Positions 1 to 8,093 are shown, counted from the first letter of the stretch. The stretch: 64,000 nt of DNA from JAVBPP01 sp031549535 (GCA_031549535.1 JAVBPP010000024.1:1-64000), one strand, 5' to 3'. Notes: a model not told the origin generated them from the letters alone. Program-made: numbers and translations.

Positions 1-43
1 ACCGGAATCGTTCTCCGTGAGGCGATTCCGGTGAGGTTTTTTT
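1..43. terminator. Hairpin terminator at the window edge
   Basis: A perfect 10-bp stem (1-10 with 23-32) is followed on the plus strand by GAGG and seven T residues. As drawn it would end a plus-strand transcript entering from the left. The same hairpin lies just beyond the stop codon of the minus-strand histidine kinase, so it may serve both directions; the far side is outside the window. Confidence 0.6.
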
Positions 44-2669
44 ATTTCTTTTTCCGCTTCTCCCGCTTCTCCCGTTTCCATTCCGGAGGCGGCCATTCAC
101 CTTCATGCTCGGCGGGGGAGCTGTTGCGGTTTTCCAGCGGCAGGGATTCCGGCGGAATCACGCTGGTATAAGGACGCGGCCTGTCAGGGAAGGTCTCCTG
201 TTTTACCTGCGCAAGCCTGTCAGGTGCATACAAAGGCTTTTCCGGGCTGTTTTGCTCCGCCTGCTTCAGAACAAGCGGCAGGCGGATAATTGCCGTAAAC
301 ATATCACTATCCACATGAACCAGCAGCTCGCCGCCCTGCAGCTCGCACAGGCCTTTTGCAATGGAAAGCCCCAAGCCGCTCCCCTCGCCGCCGCGGGAGG
401 AATCCGCGCGCACAAAGCGCTGCGTCAGCTCCTCCGCCGGGACGTCAATGGGGTAGCAAGAAACATTTTTCAGGGAAAGAACGCCGTAATTTCCGTCCGT
501 AAACACCCGCAGGAACACACGCGTTCCGGGCAGCGCATACTTCCGCGCATTCTGCAACAGGTTTTCCACAATGCGCCAGGTTTTCTGATTATCCGCCAGC
601 ACGGTCACCGGCGAATCCGCCTCCTGAAAGCGCAGCTCCAACTGTTGCTCCGCGAGAACATCGTTGTATTCCCCCGCCGCCTGCAGGGCTAGCTCGTTTA
701 GGCTCAAGTGCATCAGCTGCAACTCTACCGCGCCGCTGGTGGCCTTGGAGACCTCCACCAAATCCTCCACCAGGGTTTTCATGCGTGCGGATTTTTCATC
801 CAGCACCTGCAGATAGCCCTGCGCGCTTTCGTCCGGAATATCGCAGCGCTTGAGCAAATCCACATAGTTGATAATAGAGGTCAGTGGCGTTTTTAAATCG
901 TGGGAAACATTGGTAATCAATTCCGTTTTCATGCGCTGGTCACGCAGGGCCGTGTTCACGGCGCTGCGCATGCCCTCCTGCAGGCTCATCAAATCCCGCG
1001 CCATCCGCCGCAACGGGACAGCAATGCCACTCCTTGGCAAACGGACAGCCAAATCTCCCTCACGCATCTTTGACGCAGCCCTCATGATGCTGCGCAGAGA
1101 AATCACACAGCGCAGCGCATACAGCAAAACAGCTGTCGCAAAAACGAAGGCAAAGAAAACAACAAAGCCGTCCATTCCATAGCTCATTTCGGTGAAAAGC
1201 AGGCCAAGAACAAAAAAAGTAAGCGCAAAGGCGGCGATAAAGAGAAAAATGACAGTGCTGGCTGCCGCATAGCGCATGCCGTTGGCAAAGGGCTTTTTCA
1301 TCTGGCGCAATAACCACCTCGCCGCCCTGCCGAGCATCAGATAATGCAACAGCGTTTTATTGCGGATATGCCCCACCACGCTGCAGGTAAATTGCAGCAG
1401 AAGCGCATACATCGCCGCACATAACAAGCTGATGGGCAAAAAGGTCATTCGGCTAAACTGCGCAGAAGAAAGCGTCCAGTCCTCCGCCAGCAGCACAATG
1501 CCTGTGATACCGAGCAAAATGGCTCCCGCCAGAATGGGCGCATGGAGTTCCAGATAAATTCGGTTCAGCCAGCTGCGTTTTCCATCCGTTGTCTTTCGTT
1601 TTCCCGCCACCGCCAATAGGAACAGGGTGAGGAACAGGGTGAGCGCCGCAAAGAGAACCGCCAATGTCAGCTGCACGGGCACGTTTATTGCATGCTCCAA
1701 ATAAGCGGGGTAAAGGCTGTCAAACGGCTCGGCGCTCTCACCGCGGGGGTCCCCGCTCCCGGAGGGCTTTTGGTAACCTAAATATAAGTCATAGCCTGGT
1801 TTTGTGAGGTTCCGCGCTATGACATTGCGATACAGGGCGCTGGGGTCGGCCTGAGGCCCAAGCTCCTCCCAAGGGATATTGTCATAGCTCCACATAGGAA
1901 CTCGAAACCAATCATGATACTGCACCGGATAGTTTCTGCTATGCTTGGCGATGCCCCGGTTCGGCTCAATAACATACCAGGGCAGCTCCCGAACCGCCCG
2001 CTCCAGGGCTTTCGCATCCGGCTTTTCCGCGTCTGCCTCCCGCATATTGCTATAAATCCGGCCGTCTGCGTTATTCACCAGCGCATATTGCAGGCCGGTG
2101 ACGCTTTGCAGATACAGCTTGGTTTTTTCATATTCCGTGTAAAAAACCGGTTGCTGATCCTGCACATACGCTTTGATATCAGCAATTGCGGCCTCCCGGT
2201 TGCTGCTAAACCACAAATCACCGCCATTTGTTTCAATAATCGCCTTAATATCCGTTTGCTGTCTTATCGCAACACAGTAAAACGCGTCGGAACCATCGCC
2301 ATACACGCCTTCCTCAACAATCTCCAGGTTTTCTATCATTTCGTTTGTCAAACGCTCCTGATACGCCGCAAAGGCCTCGCCGTTTTTCATTTTTTCTTCA
2401 CTGATAAAAAACTGATCCATCAACTTTAACTGGTAAAACAGTTTTTGCAGCTGAGCAGAAAACAAGCGGCTATCCTCAAATGTAACCGGCTGCACAAATT
2501 TTTCCGGCTGTATCGTTCCGCCGGAAAAAGAAACAAAGCCGTAATAGCTGGAGGTGAACAGCAGAGCCATGCAGTTATACGCGCAGCCGAACACACACGC
2601 GCACAGCAAGAGCGCCGCCGTAACCTTAAGCCAGCCGGAATAACTATAATTTTTCAATTTTGTAACCAA
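42..2669 (-). CDS. Membrane sensor histidine kinase (VanS-like class)
   Basis: An 875-residue transmembrane histidine kinase that should autophosphorylate and pass phosphate to the response regulator encoded just upstream. One N-terminal membrane segment (about residues 13-38) is followed by a roughly 290-residue extracytoplasmic domain. Several more hydrophobic segments lie between about 330 and 520, then a HAMP-like stretch (REGDLAVRLP). The HisKA box NVSHDLKTPLT places the phosphorylated His near residue 590. The HATPase domain shows the N box (ENLLQNARKY, near 707) and the G box (GSGLGLS, near 766). The Pro-rich and then Lys/Arg-rich C-terminal tail is unusual. The start codon lies inside the 3' end of the regulator gene (26-nt overlap), so the two are translationally coupled. 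The ligand cannot be told; similar pairs in Clostridia often respond to cell-envelope stress. Confidence 0.9.
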   Translation of the reverse strand: MVTKLKNYSYSGWLKVTAALLLCACVFGCAYNCMALLFTSSYYGFVSFSGGTIQPEKFVQPVTFEDSRLFSAQLQKLFYQLKLMDQFFISEEKMKNGEAFAAYQERLTNEMIENLEIVEEGVYGDGSDAFYCVAIRQQTDIKAIIETNGGDLWFSSNREAAIADIKAYVQDQQPVFYTEYEKTKLYLQSVTGLQYALVNNADGRIYSNMREADAEKPDAKALERAVRELPWYVIEPNRGIAKHSRNYPVQYHDWFRVPMWSYDNIPWEELGPQADPSALYRNVIARNLTKPGYDLYLGYQKPSGSGDPRGESAEPFDSLYPAYLEHAINVPVQLTLAVLFAALTLFLTLFLLAVAGKRKTTDGKRSWLNRIYLELHAPILAGAILLGITGIVLLAEDWTLSSAQFSRMTFLPISLLCAAMYALLLQFTCSVVGHIRNKTLLHYLMLGRAARWLLRQMKKPFANGMRYAAASTVIFLFIAAFALTFFVLGLLFTEMSYGMDGFVVFFAFVFATAVLLYALRCVISLRSIMRAASKMREGDLAVRLPRSGIAVPLRRMARDLMSLQEGMRSAVNTALRDQRMKTELITNVSHDLKTPLTSIINYVDLLKRCDIPDESAQGYLQVLDEKSARMKTLVEDLVEVSKATSGAVELQLMHLSLNELALQAAGEYNDVLAEQQLELRFQEADSPVTVLADNQKTWRIVENLLQNARKYALPGTRVFLRVFTDGNYGVLSLKNVSCYPIDVPAEELTQRFVRADSSRGGEGSGLGLSIAKGLCELQGGELLVHVDSDMFTAIIRLPLVLKQAEQNSPEKPLYAPDRLAQVKQETFPDRPRPYTSVIPPESLPLENRNSSPAEHEGEWPPPEWKREKREKRKKK

Positions 2670-3333
2670 TTCCCCACACCACCTTTAGATATTTGGGTTC
2701 CTTTGGGTTGATTTCAATTTTTTCACGAATACGGCGGATATGCACCGTCACCGTTTTTTCCGCACTCACGGCGGGTTCGTTCCAAACGCTCTCATATATC
2801 TGCGTGGTGGAGAGCACACGGCCAAGATTTTCCATAAACAGCTTCACAATGCCGTATTCCGTCGCCGTTACGCGCACAGGCTCTCCGTCTAAGGTCAGCT
2901 CATGGGCGTGCAAATCCAGTGAAAGGCCGCCCGTGGTAATGGTGCCCTCCGTCTTTTGCAGGCTGCCCAACGTAGTATAGCGGCGTATCTGGGACTTTAC
3001 CCGTGCCATTAGCTCCAGCGGGTTGAAGGGCTTTGTCACATAATCGTCTGCGCCAAAGCTCAAGCCCGTGATTTTGTCCGTGTCCTCGGACTTGGCGGAG
3101 AGCAGGATGATAGGAATATTGTGTTTCTCCCGCAGGCGCAGTGTCGCTGTCAGGCCGTCCACGCCAGGCATCATAATGTCCAGGATAATGCAGTGCACCT
3201 CATACTCCTGAACCGCCGCAATCGCCTCCCGGCCGTTTACCGCGCGCAGCACCTGATAGTGCTCCAATTTTAAATAAATTTCCAACGAGTCCAAAATTGC
3301 CAAATCATCATCACAAACAACTACCGTATACAT
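2644..3333 (-). CDS. OmpR/PhoB-family response regulator
   Basis: A 229-residue two-component regulator. The receiver domain (about 1-120) has the acidic pocket CDDD at 8-10, the phosphoacceptor Asp52 in LDIMMPG and the conserved Lys in TKPFNP. The C-terminal winged helix (about 130-229) ends in the typical VHIRRIREKIE...VWGIGYKIE recognition-helix and wing pattern. It is the first gene of the operon; the kinase start codon overlaps its end, so the pair is made together. The architecture matches VanR/PhoP-type regulators. The target promoters, including possible autoregulation of the gap at 3334-3460, are not known. Confidence 0.93.
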   Translation of the reverse strand: MYTVVVCDDDLAILDSLEIYLKLEHYQVLRAVNGREAIAAVQEYEVHCIILDIMMPGVDGLTATLRLREKHNIPIILLSAKSEDTDKITGLSFGADDYVTKPFNPLELMARVKSQIRRYTTLGSLQKTEGTITTGGLSLDLHAHELTLDGEPVRVTATEYGIVKLFMENLGRVLSTTQIYESVWNEPAVSAEKTVTVHIRRIREKIEINPKEPKYLKVVWGIGYKIEKL

Positions 3334-3460
3334 AACGCCGCCCCTTAACTAAATATAACCCCAATAGAATTGCCGCCGCTTGCAGCTTTCATTCTATCAG
3401 GGGATTCTTACATCGCAAATCACAAAGTATTACAAGATTGCAACAAAATTAATGAAAATA

Positions 3461-4111
3461 TTAAAGAAAAGAAAGGATTTGCTCTGGCGTTTCCGCCAAG
3501 AAGTCCGCTCCGGCCTCGCGCAGTTCCCGCTCATCGCCATAGCCGAACAGCACCCCCGCGCTCGCAGCTCCAACTTCCTTCGCCCCGGCAATGTCAAAAT
3601 GGCGGTCGCCCACCATGAGCACACGGGAGACATCCGTTTCCCCCAGCGCCGCAATCGCGCGCGTAATAATGGCAGCCTTGCTCTCCATGGCATCGTCAGA
3701 AACCGAGCCGCAATAAACGGAAAACAAATGCTCCAGATTACAGATTTGAATCACTCGGTCAATAAACAACTGTGGTTTTGAGCTGGCAACAGCTGCTTGA
3801 ACGCCGTCCGCCCGCAAGCGCTCCAACAGCTCCCGCATGCCGGGATACACATCCAGCTCGGCAATCCCCCGCTCAGCGTAATATTCCCGATATAAGCCAA
3901 CCGCTTTTTCGCGCAAATCCCCGGTCAGCCCATAAAACTCAGAAAAACTCTGGTGTATCGGCGGGCCGATAAAGCGCCGCAGCTGGCTGTCATCCGCAGG
4001 GGGAAGAGAAAGCGCCGCAATCGCATAACGCAGCCCCGCAAAAATCCCCCGCCCCGTATCGGCCACCGTGCCGTCAAAATCAAAAATCACACAAGAAAAT
4101 CTGCTGTGCAT
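3461..4111 (-). CDS. HAD-superfamily phosphatase, phosphoglycolate phosphatase-like
   Basis: A 216-residue soluble hydrolase. Motif I is DFDGTVADT with the nucleophile Asp11 and acid/base Asp13. Motif II is the Ser of VASSKP, a Lys follows in MESKAAI, and motif IV is MVGDRHFDI. A helical cap lies between motifs I and II, as in the Gph/PgmB (HAD-IA, C1-cap) group. The likely role is removal of phosphate from a small metabolite such as 2-phosphoglycolate, a nucleotide or a sugar phosphate; substrate cannot be read from sequence. It is a stand-alone minus-strand gene with a GGAG ribosome site ahead of its ATG. It sits between the two-component operon and the tRNA-Ser island. Confidence 0.85.
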   Translation of the reverse strand: MHSRFSCVIFDFDGTVADTGRGIFAGLRYAIAALSLPPADDSQLRRFIGPPIHQSFSEFYGLTGDLREKAVGLYREYYAERGIAELDVYPGMRELLERLRADGVQAAVASSKPQLFIDRVIQICNLEHLFSVYCGSVSDDAMESKAAIITRAIAALGETDVSRVLMVGDRHFDIAGAKEVGAASAGVLFGYGDERELREAGADFLAETPEQILSFL

Positions 4112-4196
4112 CCCAAGCTCCGTTCCGTTTCATTGATGGTGTATGTATCATAGCACGCAAAAAAAGAAAAAACAATCCGCCATAGCTAAAAAGCAC

Positions 4197-4225
4197 TTGA
4201 TTTCACAGAACAGTTATGACATAAT
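4197..4225 (+). promoter_or_regulatory. Sigma-70-type promoter facing the tRNA-Ser locus
   Basis: TTGATT and CATAAT are separated by exactly 17 nt, about 20 nt ahead of the first (truncated) tRNA-Ser copy. This is probably the original tRNA promoter, now feeding a 5' stub. Confidence 0.55.
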
Positions 4226-4246
4226 AAACGAGCGTCTTATGAACAC

Positions 4247-4286
4247 GGAGAGTTGTCCGAGCGGTCGAAGGTGCGGCACTCGAAAT
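4247..4286 (+). pseudogene. 5' stub of tRNA-Ser (copy 1)
   Basis: These 40 bases repeat the first 40 positions of the intact tRNA-Ser at 4662 with only a few changes (acceptor strand GGAGAGT, D arm TCCGAGCGGTCGAAGG, and the anticodon arm up to CTCGAAA). The sequence then leaves the tRNA at the anticodon loop. No 3' half follows, so it cannot fold as a tRNA. This is the scar expected when an element integrates at the anticodon loop and carries its own replacement 3' half elsewhere. Confidence 0.75.
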
Positions 4287-4449
4287 TTTTGAACAGTTTG
4301 TTAGTTTTGTCCCCTTAAAAACCGTATAGAATAGGGCTTTTTCGGCGCTTCAAAATCCGAAATTTTGCGACTTCTTGCCTAAATTTCTTGCCAATTCGTT
4401 GGCGAATTAAAAAATTCGCTTGTGAATATGAAAAATTTAATACCAACCT

Positions 4450-4489
4450 GGAGAAGTGCTCAAGTGGTTCAAGAGGATGCACTCGAAAT
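4450..4489 (+). pseudogene. 5' stub of tRNA-Ser (copy 2, diverged)
   Basis: A second tRNA-Ser-like 5' half (GGAGAAGTGCTCAAGTGG... ending CACTCGAAAT) that again stops just after the CTCGAAA anticodon-loop sequence. It is more diverged from the intact copy than stub 1, as if it came from a different donor. The DNA between the stubs (4287-4449) shows no gene. Confidence 0.65.
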
Positions 4490-4575
4490 TCTCCGGAGTG
4501 ACGGGACAATGTAGGGCTGGAAAGCCTTGCGGTTAGCGGGTTTTCCGTGTTACATTGATTTGAAATGCAAGCCAT

Positions 4576-4595
4576 TTCTAATGGGGATTCTAATG
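4576..4595 (+). repeat. Paired TTCTAATG direct repeats (arm-type-site-like)
   Basis: Two copies of TTCTAATG start exactly 12 nt apart. An identical pair with the same spacing occurs at 7087-7106, on the other side of the tRNA-flanked segment. Spaced short repeats near an attachment core are typical of tyrosine-recombinase arm sites. Confidence 0.5.
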
Positions 4596-4661
4596 ACGGC
4601 GAGAAATACTAAAAATTGAATAGATTTTTCAGTGCCGATGTGGCATGAAAATATAGACTAT

Positions 4662-4747
4662 GGAGAGTTGTCCGAGTGGTCGAAGGTGCAGCACTCGAAA
4701 TGCTGTGTTCGCAAGAACCCAGGGTTCGAATCCCTGACTCTCCGCCA
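4662..4747 (+). tRNA. tRNA-Ser (anticodon CGA)
   Basis: A complete class II tRNA with encoded CCA. The acceptor stem GGAGAGT pairs with ACTCTCC, the discriminator is G, and the D arm is TCCGAGTGGTCGAAGG. The anticodon stem CAGCA/TGCTG encloses the loop CTCGAAA (anticodon CGA, reading UCG). A short variable arm (TGTTCGCAAGAACC) and the T arm GGGTTCGAATCCC follow. It is the only intact one of four tRNA-Ser-related pieces here and is followed by a terminator-like hairpin. Confidence 0.95.
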
Positions 4748-4756
4748 AAAAACGCC

Positions 4757-4789
4757 AAAACAGGCAGGCTAATAAAGCCTGCCTGTTTT
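4757..4789 (+). terminator. Hairpin after tRNA-Ser, ahead of pnuC
   Basis: A perfect 14-bp stem (AAAACAGGCAGGCT with its complement) has a 5-nt loop and ends in TTTTG. It fits a tRNA terminator, but the pnuC ribosome site starts only about 12 nt later. Unless another promoter exists, pnuC-nadR may depend on read-through here. Confidence 0.65.
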
Positions 4790-4810
4790 GCATTTGTGTA
4801 TGGAGGAGTA

Positions 4811-5503
4811 ATGAAAAAACATAAAAAATGGATTGGGTATTGGAATGCTTTTGAAATTATATGGCTCATTCTTTTTTGTGCGGTAGCGATAACTATTACA
4901 ATTGCTACAAAGGATAACCCATTTGGATTCACTGTGTTTTTAAGCGGCGTGCTTTGCGTTGTATTAGTTGCCAAAGGCAATATCATGAATTATATTGTTG
5001 GGACTTATAATACAATTGGTTACGCGTGGCTGGCATGGGGAAACGGTTTATTCGGTGAAGTTGGACTCAATATTTTGTTTTACCTCCCGATGAATGTAAT
5101 TGGCTTTTTCATGTGGCGTAAACATGTGGACAACGGAACTGTCACCATGCGTAAGCTTTCTGTAAAATGGGTTTGCTTTCTGTCTGCTGTTTCAGGGGTA
5201 TGTATTGCAGGGCTTGGTTTTGCTCTTTCGCTGCTGACTACCCAAAACACGCCGTACATTGACGCAACCACTAATGTGCTGTCTGTGGTTGCCACTATCT
5301 TGATGGTACGCCGTTACCGGGAACAGTGGGTGGCTTATATCATTCTTAACGTATTTTCAGTCGTTATGTGGGCATTCAGGGCGCTCAGCGGCAGTCCGGA
5401 GGGACCGTTGATGATCGTAATGTGGAGTGCCTATTTGGTCAATGCGTTTTATGGATTTTACAACTGGAACAAAGGCGCTAAAAAAGCGGAGGCAGCGTTA
5501 TGA
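4811..5503 (+). CDS. pnuC: Nicotinamide riboside transporter PnuC
   Basis: A 230-residue integral membrane protein with about seven hydrophobic segments, of the PnuC family, which takes up nicotinamide riboside by facilitated diffusion coupled to phosphorylation inside the cell. Family features include the aromatic-rich NYIVGTYNTIGYAW segment, the middle FYLPMNVIGFFMW segment, and a C-terminal YLVNAFYGFYNW helix. The ATG at 4811 is chosen because GGAGGAG lies just upstream; an upstream extension of the frame would run through the tRNA. The stop overlaps the nadR start by 4 nt (ATGA), so transporter and kinase are coupled. The gene is AT-richer than the housekeeping genes and sits in the tRNA-flanked segment, which suggests acquisition by transfer. 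Confidence 0.92.
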   Translation: MKKHKKWIGYWNAFEIIWLILFCAVAITITIATKDNPFGFTVFLSGVLCVVLVAKGNIMNYIVGTYNTIGYAWLAWGNGLFGEVGLNILFYLPMNVIGFFMWRKHVDNGTVTMRKLSVKWVCFLSAVSGVCIAGLGFALSLLTTQNTPYIDATTNVLSVVATILMVRRYREQWVAYIILNVFSVVMWAFRALSGSPEGPLMIVMWSAYLVNAFYGFYNWNKGAKKAEAAL

Positions 5504-6507
5504 ATAAAATAGGATTGACTTTGGGAAAATACGCCCCTTTTCACAAAGGGCATCAATATGTGATTGATACCATGCTACAAGAAATGGATAAAGCAATTGT
5601 AGTTATTTACGATACTGATGTCACGCCAATTCCCTTGCCGGTTCGTGCGAACTGGATTCGCAAGATCTATCCGGATGTTACGGTGATAGAGGCATGGGAC
5701 GGCCCGGTGGGCTATTCACATGAGCGTAAATATGAAATCCGTGAAGAAGAATATATCAAAAGTTTACTGCCCAACACAAAAATTTCAGCTTTTTATTCAA
5801 GTGAGTATTACGGTGAGCATATGTCAAAAGCACTCGGATGTACAGACCGCCGTGTGGACGAAGCCAGAAAAGCTGTTCCGGTTTCAGGAACCATGATACG
5901 TGAAAATTCATGTAAGTATCGGGAATTTATCAGCGATGTAGTCTACCGTGATTTGATTACCAAGATTGTATTCCTCGGTGCAATGTCTACCGGAAAATCA
6001 ACGATTACCGAAGCACTGGCTAAGAAACACCACACGACTTTTGCCTGTGAATACGGGCGGGATTACTGGGAGGAACATCAAGTGGATCGCCGTATCGGGT
6101 TTGAAGATTTTAATAAGATTGCCCTCGGTCATATCGAGCGTGAGGAGCAAGCCTTTTTGCATGCAGATAAATATTGTTTTATTGATACCAATGCCATTAC
6201 AACTTATATGTTTTCCTTGGATTATCACGGCAAAGCACCCGAGTTACTCACTCGTCTGGCGCTGGAAAACGCTTCACGCTACGACTTGTTTTTTCTGTGT
6301 GAAGATGATATTCCCTACGATGATACCTGGGATAGAAGCGGTGACCAGAAACGTCATATCTTTCACAAACAGATCATTGCCGACCTAAAGCAACGAAATA
6401 TTCCTTATATTTCTTTAAGCGGCACCCTTGAAGAACGCATGGAAAAAGTGAATGCCACTCTGCAAAGCTTTCAACACTATAGCAACTTTTTTGCATCACT
6501 TTTATAA
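5500..6507 (+). CDS. nadR: Bifunctional NMN adenylyltransferase / ribosylnicotinamide kinase NadR
   Basis: A 335-residue enzyme that phosphorylates nicotinamide riboside to NMN and adenylates NMN to NAD+. The N-terminal nucleotidyltransferase domain has GLTLGKYAPFHKGHQ (HxGH at 15-18) and the VSGTMIREN signature near 128-135. The C-terminal kinase domain has the Walker A GAMSTGKST at about 160-168. There is no N-terminal helix-turn-helix, unlike the enterobacterial repressor version, so it should act only as an enzyme. It is coupled to pnuC by a 4-nt overlap and forms a complete NR salvage module with it. A terminator-like hairpin follows at 6514. Confidence 0.92.
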   Translation: MNKIGLTLGKYAPFHKGHQYVIDTMLQEMDKAIVVIYDTDVTPIPLPVRANWIRKIYPDVTVIEAWDGPVGYSHERKYEIREEEYIKSLLPNTKISAFYSSEYYGEHMSKALGCTDRRVDEARKAVPVSGTMIRENSCKYREFISDVVYRDLITKIVFLGAMSTGKSTITEALAKKHHTTFACEYGRDYWEEHQVDRRIGFEDFNKIALGHIEREEQAFLHADKYCFIDTNAITTYMFSLDYHGKAPELLTRLALENASRYDLFFLCEDDIPYDDTWDRSGDQKRHIFHKQIIADLKQRNIPYISLSGTLEERMEKVNATLQSFQHYSNFFASLL

Positions 6508-6513
6508 ACAAAA

Positions 6514-6553
6514 ATTGCTCCTGCACAGAAAATATAAACTGAGCAGGAGCAAT
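6514..6553 (+). terminator. Terminator-like hairpin after nadR
   Basis: An 11-bp perfect stem (ATTGCTCCTGC with its complement at 6543-6553) and an 18-nt loop, then a weak T-rich tail (ATCAATTTTC). Confidence 0.6.
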
Positions 6554-6572
6554 ATCAATTTTCTTCATCAAC

Positions 6573-6612
6573 GGGCACCTCTAAAAACTCAACAACCATA
6601 GACAAGCAAAGG
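6573..6612 (+). repeat. 40-bp dispersed repeat, copy 1
   Basis: GGGCACCT followed by AAAACTCAA and AACCATA; about 80 percent the same as 8542-8581. Both copies lie directly after a coding region in the accessory segment. No function is visible. Confidence 0.5.
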
Positions 6613-6730
6613 GAAATATGATATAGTTGAAGAAGTTGACATTCTATGCAAAAACTTATTAACTTTTTAAATGAACTCAAAAAGCTTAAAATAGCTTAAA
6701 TCGTTGAGGATTGATTTAGGGTGATTTATT

Positions 6731-7042
6731 ATGCGGTATGAATTATCTGGAACAAGTGAAAACGGCTACTGGATATTTATATCTACTGAGTCAGACAAAT
6801 GGGATGACCCGGATGATTTTGTTGCTCTTGTTAAAAGCATTCATCAGGAACTGGGCGGTGAAATAATTAACGCATGTGATGATGACACAATTTACAAAAT
6901 TTCAAATGATATATTTGATTTACGTTTTCAATGGGATACGTTATTTGGTACAGTGGTTATTTTGAAGAAAAAAAGAGATAAAGAGTCTGTTATAAAATTT
7001 TTGCAAAAGCATATTGATGAACTAAATTCATTGTCTGAATAA
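6731..7042 (+). CDS. Small acidic hypothetical protein
   Basis: A 103-residue soluble protein that I do not recognise. It is acidic, with no signal peptide or membrane segment. An alternating pattern of strands and helices (GYWIFISTES, DDFVALVKSIHQEL, then FGTVVILKKK and KESVIKFLQKHIDEL) suggests a small alpha/beta fold. A weak AGGGTGA precedes the ATG. The gene is AT-rich and alone between the nadR terminator and the right-hand attachment-like repeats. Orphan proteins of this size beside integration sites are sometimes immunity proteins or antidotes, but nothing in the sequence proves this. Confidence 0.6.
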   Translation: MRYELSGTSENGYWIFISTESDKWDDPDDFVALVKSIHQELGGEIINACDDDTIYKISNDIFDLRFQWDTLFGTVVILKKKRDKESVIKFLQKHIDELNSLSE

Positions 7043-7086
7043 AGTGGCATTCCACTTCATATACTTCGCTCCTTTTCAGACCAAAT

Positions 7087-7106
7087 TTCTAATGACTTTT
7101 CTAATG
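7087..7106 (+). repeat. Paired TTCTAATG direct repeats, right-hand copy
   Basis: Two TTCTAATG units 12 nt apart, as at 4576-4595. They lie about 180 nt ahead of the tRNA-Ser 3' stub. The rest of 7043-7283 is AT-rich with no gene visible. Confidence 0.5.
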
Positions 7107-7283
7107 CAATTCTTGGAATTTCATTAGAATTCGGGGTGTTGTTCACAGTTTCGCAATTTTCTTGTTTCATGCGGTTTTTCAAAATTAAAACGCCAAATCT
7201 CTTGATAACCCGGGCTTCGGCGTGGTATCATAAAGTCAATTAATTTCTAATAAAATCCCATAACCTCTTATGTTTCCGGAGTT

Positions 7284-7338
7284 CTCGAAAAGCTGTGTTC
7301 GTGACGAACCCAGGGTTCGAATCGCTGACTCTCTGCCA
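7284..7338 (+). pseudogene. 3' half of tRNA-Ser, attachment-site scar
   Basis: This repeats the intact tRNA-Ser from its anticodon loop to the CCA end (CTCGAAA, variable arm, GGGTTCGAAT, ACTCTC, GCCA) with several changes, including one in the T stem, so it is no longer selected as a tRNA. With the intact gene it forms direct repeats bracketing about 2.6 kb that carries pnuC-nadR. These are the expected attL and attR remains of an integrated element. Confidence 0.75.
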
Positions 7339-7410
7339 GAAATTGAGCGAGAGCTCCTGAAACTATAATGGTTTGGGGCATTTTTTTGCTAAGTTGAAAG
7401 GTAGAAAAAT

Positions 7411-7740
7411 ATGCCGGATGTAATAAATAAAGATGGGACAGTACAATACGACTTTACGGCGACATTCCAGAAGCATAGCGAAGATGCTGATGACGGCTGG
7501 TGTTTTCTTTTCATGCCGAAAGATTTGGCAAAAGAGGTACGGGCAAATTTCAAATGGCGTGAAGAGGGCTGGGGGCGAATGAAGGTTGCGGTAAAAATCG
7601 GCGGGAGCGAGTGGAAAACCTCCATTTGGTTTGATACAAAGCATGATACTTATTTATTGCCGGTCAAGGCGGCTATCCGAAAAAAAGAAAAAATAGAGAT
7701 GAAAATCGGAAACAAAGTTGAGACCATAATTTGGATTTAG
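7411..7740 (+). CDS. DUF1905 domain protein
   Basis: A 109-residue soluble protein whose pattern fits the DUF1905 family: an N-terminal YDFTATFQKH strand, a W-x-FLFMPKDLA motif, a GRMKVAVKIGGSEWKTSIW core, then LPVKAAIRKKEKIEMKIGNKVE at the end. The family forms a small beta-barrel, often fused to YdeI-like domains; the biochemical role is unknown. The start follows GAAAGG at a good distance. It lies just outside the tRNA 3' scar and is followed by a palindromic repeat and a decayed DUF1697 gene; these small domains recur in mobile gene pools. Confidence 0.75.
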   Translation: MPDVINKDGTVQYDFTATFQKHSEDADDGWCFLFMPKDLAKEVRANFKWREEGWGRMKVAVKIGGSEWKTSIWFDTKHDTYLLPVKAAIRKKEKIEMKIGNKVETIIWI

Positions 7741-7770
7741 GAAAGCTTGATTGTACCGCAATATATCGCC

Positions 7771-7873
7771 TTATACCAATCACCTTTTAGAATACTTGCA
7801 AAATTTGGTAACGAGCGTTTCCTGTATGCGCTCTTGCCGAATTTTGCAGGAAGTATTCTTAATGGTGGTATTA
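7771..7873. repeat. Palindromic element A, copy 1
   Basis: About 103 bp forming one long imperfect hairpin: left arm from TTATACCAATCACC to ACGAGCG, right arm from CGCTCTTGCC to GGTATTA. Two other copies lie at 32856-32962 (reverse) and 57105-57210. Ends of the form TWATACC...GGTATWA and the small size fit a MITE-like element. Here it touches the 5' end of the DUF1697 remnant. Confidence 0.8.
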
Positions 7874-8093
7874 CTTCGGGGAATCAACGTTGGCGAAGAT
7901 TATCACCCACGAAAAAGCGAGCTGTTCTGGTAATGTAATCTTTTGGTCGGCAGCTGTGGTTACTTATTCGCGCAGTCGCTTGGCAAAGCTTGTGCAAAGC
8001 AAAGCTACTTATGATACGACTACCATCCGAAACGCCAATACCTCACTGAAGCTGGCAGAACTGGCAAAGGAAAAACCGGAGATGTTGAAATGA
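7865..8093 (+). pseudogene. Decayed DUF1697 gene (5' and 3' ends only)
   Basis: Just after element A, one frame reads VVLLRGINVG, the hallmark N-terminus of DUF1697 proteins. About 90 nt later another frame reads NVIFWSAA...YSRSRLAKLV...YDTTTIRNANTSLKLAELA, which matches the C-terminus of the same family. The intact family is about 180 residues, so most of the middle is missing and the ends are out of frame: an internal deletion plus a frameshift. The remnant's stop overlaps the ATG of the next gene (ATGA at 8090-8093), so the two were once coupled. Confidence 0.6.

Noticed and set aside
4315..4575. 86-codon minus-strand frame across the tRNA stubs
   Set aside because: It reads through a tRNA fragment and AT-rich spacer; no start signal or family likeness.
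4676..4810. N-terminal extension of pnuC through the tRNA
   Set aside because: It would translate the tRNA-Ser and its terminator; a strong GGAGGAG marks the ATG at 4811.
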